In this document: piece after piece, positions 4,953 to 8,338 of the stretch
Numbering within the stretch: position 1 is the first letter of the stretch
Layout: every line of letters starts with the position of its first letter
Origin: an uncultured Gammaproteobacteria bacterium
Lineage (GTDB): Bacteria; Pseudomonadota; Gammaproteobacteria; Acidiferrobacterales; CAJVXG01
Direction of reading: 5' to 3'
Assembly (NCBI GenBank): GCA_913009215.1
Contig: CAJVXG010000062.1
Coordinates: 1-8,338, forward strand
DNA: 8,338 nucleotides
Program-made: the position numbers and the translations under genes
Notes under the pieces: generated by a model
Database searches by the model: none
The model's input: only the letters and a program-made list of their open reading frames with translations
What the model was told of the DNA's origin: nothing

Positions 4953-6542
4953 ATGCCTTTAGTGAAACAGTACTCTGGAAACAGCTTCCGCTTGCGGATC
5001 GTAGTAATAGTATTGTTGATCTTTTCGGCACCCCTGGCGGCAGATATCAATACTCTGCAGCAGAGAGACAAGGCGGCGGTCAAGGTACGACTGGCCAGCG
5101 ACATCAAGGGGGTCCAGCATTATCGCAAGGGCTTGCAGCGGATTATGACCTATGCCCACAAACGCAAGGATCTATTCACCCACTCCAGGAAAAAGACACC
5201 CAGCATGTTGCGTCGTAGCCAAAAGGAGGCGATCTGGTCGGCATGGAAGAGCCTGCTGGATTATTTTATTGCGCTGGAAAATGTTCGCGAGTTCCATAAC
5301 AGTTTTTTTCGCATAAAAAACCAGATCTATAAGGGCCAGTCCTTCCTGGTGAATTACAGTTCTTTCGTCACCCAGTATCGATATGCACTGGAATTCCTCA
5401 TGTTGACGGAGAATGATCCGGCATTCGAGCTATTGCTGAACGAACCGGTACCGGAACTGGGTCTGCCGGCCGGTTCCTACGCCAGGTTCAAGTATCGTTT
5501 TCTGCACGCCACCCATGCCAGCAAGTTTGCCGCGCTATCGGCCTATCATCAGGTGGTGGATAAGTCATTGGCACCGGCACTGCGGGCATTGATAGAGCAG
5601 GATACCCGTTTTATCTGGCGTACCGGTACCGGCAAGGGCCAGAAAATGACGGTACGCAATGCCATTAATATGTTCAAACGTTCCGCCTTCAAGGCCTGGC
5701 TGCCGGTCCAGGCCGGGGTATCCGAATGGATGGGCGACACCAAGGTCTACCGTGTTAACAGTTCACTTATTACGGAAAAACAAATTCGTCACATGATGAA
5801 AATATTACGGCCGGGCGATGTGTTGCTTGAGCGACGAGACTGGTATGTTTCCAACATCGGTTTGCCCGGTTTCTGGCCGCATACCGCCATATATGTCGGT
5901 ACCGCCAAACAGCGTCGATATTACTTTGGACGTGATCAGCGGGTCCGCGCCTGGGTGCGAAGTATGGGACAGGAAGACGGTAATTTTGAGGCATTATTGC
6001 GCAGGCGTTATCCGGTCGCCTATGTCTATAGTGCAACAGCGCAGGAGCATGGATACCCACCACGTGTCATGGAGGCCGTCAGTGAGGGGGTCACTTTTAC
6101 AACTCTGGAACATTCCGCAGCGGCAGACTCCGTGGCCGTGTTGCGTCCACGTTTGTCCAGGAAGGACAAGGCCATTGCTATTTTCCGCGCCTTTCATTAT
6201 TACGGCCGGCCATACGATTTTAATTTTGACTTTGTCACCGACTCGGAACTGGTGTGCAGTGAATTGATATACAAGGCCTATGAACCTCGCAGGCGTTATC
6301 GGGGTCTGTCCCTGCCTATAGTCGATATCCTGGGACGCAAGGCGACCCTGCCCAACGACATCGTCCGGCAGTTTGATAAAAACTTCGGTGGCAAAAAACA
6401 ACAATTTAATTTGGTCATTTTTCTCGATGGTTATGAGCGGGGCAGGAAAGCCATCAAGGCGTCGTTGTCCGAGTTTCGCAAGAGTTGGCAACGTCCCAAA
6501 TGGCATATCATTGTCAAGCGCCTGCCCAGGCAACACCGCTAA
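4953..6542 (+). CDS. Exported YiiX/YaeF-like (C92) permuted papain-fold hydrolase
   Basis: This 529-aa protein starts with a basic segment and hydrophobic stretch RIVVIVLLIFSAPLAAD (about 15-31), a likely signal peptide with cleavage after the last Ala, or an anchor. Residues about 32-280 are a helical, charged domain I do not recognise. The C-terminal part resembles the permuted NlpC/P60-like C92 family (E. coli YaeF, YiiX). It has PGDVLLERRDWYVSNIGLPG then the catalytic-type H310 in FWPHTAIYVG, and C435 in SELVCSELIYKAYE: the His-before-Cys order of circularly permuted papain-like enzymes. Family members are thought to cleave amide or ester bonds, possibly on lipids or peptides; the substrate here is unknown. 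ATG 4953 was chosen because it gives a normal signal peptide; TTG 4911 is in frame but overlaps the probable promoter. No good Shine-Dalgarno is seen. rsmJ follows after 20 bases, so the genes are probably co-transcribed. Confidence 0.82.
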   Translation: MPLVKQYSGNSFRLRIVVIVLLIFSAPLAADINTLQQRDKAAVKVRLASDIKGVQHYRKGLQRIMTYAHKRKDLFTHSRKKTPSMLRRSQKEAIWSAWKSLLDYFIALENVREFHNSFFRIKNQIYKGQSFLVNYSSFVTQYRYALEFLMLTENDPAFELLLNEPVPELGLPAGSYARFKYRFLHATHASKFAALSAYHQVVDKSLAPALRALIEQDTRFIWRTGTGKGQKMTVRNAINMFKRSAFKAWLPVQAGVSEWMGDTKVYRVNSSLITEKQIRHMMKILRPGDVLLERRDWYVSNIGLPGFWPHTAIYVGTAKQRRYYFGRDQRVRAWVRSMGQEDGNFEALLRRRYPVAYVYSATAQEHGYPPRVMEAVSEGVTFTTLEHSAAADSVAVLRPRLSRKDKAIAIFRAFHYYGRPYDFNFDFVTDSELVCSELIYKAYEPRRRYRGLSLPIVDILGRKATLPNDIVRQFDKNFGGKKQQFNLVIFLDGYERGRKAIKASLSEFRKSWQRPKWHIIVKRLPRQHR

Positions 6543-6562
6543 ATCAATGTCGTGGTGTCTGC

Positions 6563-7357
6563 ATGATACTCCCGGATAAGAATCTTCGGCGCACCGGCTT
6601 GCAGGCCCATGCCTGTGTTGATCCGGGTGCCGGCAGTGACCAGCAACGTGCCGTTGAGCTTGCCCGGTCACTGGGCCTGGAGATCGGCGACAAGACTAGC
6701 ACCGCATTTCAATATTGTCTCTATTATGAAAATGGCAATTTGTCCTTGCTTGATCGGCAACACAGGCACGGTAAACCATTTTATCTTGATTTTGTAAAAA
6801 CGCTGTCGGGTTTTACTCCCGCTGATTGTTCCAGAAAGCAACCACTGGCCAGGGCGGTTGGTGTGAAACACCATTCTATTTGGGATGTTACGGCCGGTTT
6901 TGCCCAGGACGCATTACTGCTGGTTAGTATGGGTTATGGTGTCAGGGCCATAGAGCGATGCCCTGTTGTTTTTGCCATGCTGTCGGATGCCTGTCAAAGG
7001 TTGCAAAAAAGCGATGCCATACAGAACTCTCTGGTCAGCAGGTTACGATTCTCCCATGCCGATGCCATACAAATTCTGCAAGCTGTTGATCGTGATGATG
7101 TGCCAGAGGTGATCTACCTTGATCCGATGTACCCCCCAAAGAGAAAAAAATCAGCACAAGTACGAAAACGGTTACGCGTCTTGCGTGAACTGGTTGGTGA
7201 TGACAACGACGCAGAAAAACTATGCCTGTTGGCGAGACAGGTTGCCGGAAAACGCGTTGTTGTCAAACGACCCGTTTATGCAGAACCCTTGTTGGCCGAT
7301 CCGGATATAGTATTTGCAGGGAAGCTGGTACGCTACGATGTCTATTTGCAGCACTGA
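6563..7357 (+). CDS. rsmJ: 16S rRNA (guanine1516-N2)-methyltransferase RsmJ
   Basis: RsmJ methylates N2 of G1516 in 16S rRNA of the small ribosomal subunit using S-adenosylmethionine. The 264-aa product is close to the E. coli length (250 aa). It shows KPFYLDF at about 71-77, SAM motif I SIWDVTAGFAQDALLL at about 105-120, the acidic end of strand 2 in AIERCP (about 129-134), and the family hallmark YLDPMYPPKRKKSAQVRKR at about 185-203 (compare DPMFPHKQKSALVKK). It also has RVLRELVG, then VVVKRP near 232-237. In E. coli the motif-I loop reads AGLGRDA, here AGFAQDA, a mild variation. ATG 6563 gives the expected N-terminus; an in-frame start at 6485 would sit inside the hydrolase gene. No clear Shine-Dalgarno is present, so translation may be coupled to the upstream gene. 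rsmE follows seven bases after the stop. Confidence 0.93.
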   Translation: MILPDKNLRRTGLQAHACVDPGAGSDQQRAVELARSLGLEIGDKTSTAFQYCLYYENGNLSLLDRQHRHGKPFYLDFVKTLSGFTPADCSRKQPLARAVGVKHHSIWDVTAGFAQDALLLVSMGYGVRAIERCPVVFAMLSDACQRLQKSDAIQNSLVSRLRFSHADAIQILQAVDRDDVPEVIYLDPMYPPKRKKSAQVRKRLRVLRELVGDDNDAEKLCLLARQVAGKRVVVKRPVYAEPLLADPDIVFAGKLVRYDVYLQH

Positions 7358-7364
7358 GCGGGGT

Positions 7365-8072
7365 ATGGAACCGTTTTATTTTTTGCAGGAGTTGCCTGAG
7401 CCAGGTGAGAGCTGTTTACTGACTGGGGACGAGGCCAGGCACCTCGCCGCAGCACGTCGACAAGCAACCGGCGACGAAGTTTTTCTGTTTAATGGTCAGG
7501 GCGTGATCGCCAGGGCCACCATAGAACGCATTAAGCAGCGTGGCCCGGAAGTGCAATTATGCGTACAGAAAAAGGAAACGCAGGAGGCTGGGTCACGCCG
7601 CATTATTCTGGCATGCGCCATCCCCAAGGGAGATCGACAAAGGGTATTGTTTGACGCCGTTACCCAGCTTGGTGTGCACACTATTATTCCGTTGCTGTGT
7701 CAGCGTAGTAATATCAGGACCAATGAAAAACAACGTGCGCGCTGGCGAAGAATATGTTTTGAAGCCTGCAAGCAAAGCCGCCGTGCCCATTTACCCGTTG
7801 TAGAGCCGGCGCTATGCATCGCCGATGCCTTGTCCCGCATGAACAAGGATGGTTGCCGTATCACCCTGGCCCATCCCGGCAATGCAGGATCCACTATAGA
7901 CTCGGCAAATACCGCACAGACAAATGCCGGGTTATTTATTGGTCCGGAGGGTGGTTTTACAGAGTCCGAGATACAACAAATACGCGATGCGGGAGCGAAA
8001 ACCGTATGCCTGGGCAATAATATTTTGCGCATTGAAATCGCCGCCATTGCCTTGTTGTCACGCCTTATTTAG
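7365..8072 (+). CDS. rsmE: 16S rRNA (uracil1498-N3)-methyltransferase RsmE
   Basis: RsmE methylates N3 of U1498 in 16S rRNA. The 235-aa product (E. coli 243) has an N-terminal PUA-like RNA-binding domain (FYFLQELPEP, DEARHLAAARR, about 1-70). The C-terminal SPOUT/trefoil-knot methyltransferase domain shows CAIPKGDRQRVLFDAVTQLGVHTIIPL at about 84-110, FEACKQSRR at about 132-140, LFIGPEGGFTESEI at about 190-203 and the knot segment LGNNILRIEIAAIALLS at about 216-232. The family pattern in the knot is close to LGxRILRxETA. Here the first Arg is Asn and the Thr is Ile, while the Arg and Glu of LRxE are kept. ATG 7365 begins at the usual family N-terminus; GGGG lies just before it, unusually close, so coupling to rsmJ is likely. 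ATG 7338 is in frame but inside rsmJ. Confidence 0.93.
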   Translation: MEPFYFLQELPEPGESCLLTGDEARHLAAARRQATGDEVFLFNGQGVIARATIERIKQRGPEVQLCVQKKETQEAGSRRIILACAIPKGDRQRVLFDAVTQLGVHTIIPLLCQRSNIRTNEKQRARWRRICFEACKQSRRAHLPVVEPALCIADALSRMNKDGCRITLAHPGNAGSTIDSANTAQTNAGLFIGPEGGFTESEIQQIRDAGAKTVCLGNNILRIEIAAIALLSRLI

Positions 8073-8101
8073 TCCGGGATTCCATATTCGTATGCAAATT
8101 C

Positions 8102-8183
8102 AGGGGCAATAACCCTTCTTTTACGTCCATCAGCTCCCGCTATTTCCTTGTTTATTTGTGTCTATACTTTGTAGAGGAAGGGT
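8102..8183 (+). promoter_or_regulatory. Weak terminator hairpin and competing inverted repeat between rsmE and hslO
   Basis: AGGG (8102-8105) and CCCT (8113-8116) can pair across a seven-base loop and are followed by TCTTTT, a weak terminator 30 bases after rsmE. The same CCCT belongs to ACCCTTC (8112-8118), which is an exact reverse complement of GAAGGGT (8177-8183). The two pairings exclude each other. TATACT at 8163-8168 is a 4/6 or better -10-like hexamer without a good -35, so I could not fix the hslO promoter. The remainder of the 156-base gap shows nothing further. Confidence 0.3.
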
Positions 8184-8228
8184 CATTTATCAACAATTAA
8201 TACTGTTGCAAGGTATTGAATTATTCTA

Positions 8229-8338
8229 ATGAGATCCACCGACACACTGCGCCATTTTCTGTTTGAGAATTCTTCTGTTCGAGGAGAAATCGTTCATCTT
8301 GATGCCAGTTGGCGTGCCGTTATTGCCCAAAAAGAATA
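8229..8338 (+). CDS. hslO: Hsp33 redox-regulated chaperone, N-terminal part
   Basis: The window ends after 36 codons reading MRSTDTLRHFLFENSSVRGE, then IVHLDASWRAVIAQKE. This matches the opening of Hsp33 (E. coli: DQLHRYLFENFAVRGELV). Hsp33 is a cytosolic holdase chaperone switched on by oxidation of a C-terminal zinc-binding CxC/CxxC cluster that lies outside the window. The start is fixed by an in-frame TGA at 8217-8219. AAGG at 8210-8213 is the only Shine-Dalgarno-like sequence and is rather far (15 bases) from the ATG. The gene is cut by the window edge. Confidence 0.9.
   Translation, partial: MRSTDTLRHFLFENSSVRGEIVHLDASWRAVIAQKE

Noticed and set aside
5994..6671. 225-aa minus-strand open frame opposite the C92 hydrolase
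   Set aside because: It lies fully opposite the end of a well-supported gene and the start of rsmJ, shows no domain, and is rich in residues expected from antisense translation.
8140..8228. Heat-shock (sigma-32) promoter for hslO
   Set aside because: I looked for CTTGAA and CCCCAT-like boxes at proper spacing and found none.

Overview
The window looks like chromosomal DNA of a gammaproteobacterium with roughly balanced base composition. The evidence is the gene set: a DUF484-type gene end followed by xerC, then cyclopropane fatty acid synthase (cfa), a YciA-type acyl-CoA thioesterase, rsmJ, rsmE and the start of hslO (Hsp33). I cannot name a genus. I see no insertion sequence, phage gene, CRISPR array, tRNA or rRNA. 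The single tyrosine recombinase is the housekeeping XerC, not a mobile-element integrase.

Layout. Positions 1-63 are the end of a DUF484-like gene, and its TAG stop abuts xerC (about 60-1001). The complete XerC domain is readable, but it has no ATG, GTG or TTG start ahead of its conserved N-terminus. After a short gap with a 17-nt palindrome come an unrecognised cytosolic protein (about 1108-1950) and an overlapping small LexA/UmuD-like S24 protein (about 1905-2384). The S24 protein has the active-site serine but no DNA-binding domain and no lysine at the expected place. cfa (3669-2386, minus strand) runs into it tail to tail with one base between the stops.

A 265-bp divergent intergenic region with an imperfect inverted repeat and a good sigma-70-like promoter separates cfa from the YciA-type thioesterase gene (3935-4333). 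A DUF805 membrane protein gene (4486-4830) forms its own small unit with promoter, strong Shine-Dalgarno sequence and a very clear intrinsic terminator (4873-4900).

The last block is a rightward cluster: a secreted or membrane-anchored YiiX/YaeF-type (C92) permuted papain-fold hydrolase (4953-6542), then rsmJ (6563-7357) and rsmE (7365-8072), with gaps of 20 and 7 bases. RsmJ and RsmE methylate neighbouring parts of the 3' minor domain of 16S rRNA. After a 156-base leader region the window ends in the first 36 codons of hslO.

How the genes work together: most are ordinary housekeeping functions (chromosome dimer resolution, membrane lipid modification, acyl-CoA turnover, ribosome maturation, redox chaperone). 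The parts least explained by known biology are the unknown-protein/S24 pair, the start of xerC, and the C92 hydrolase with its large uncharacterised N-terminal domain. I do not see convincing evidence of a wholly new multi-gene system.
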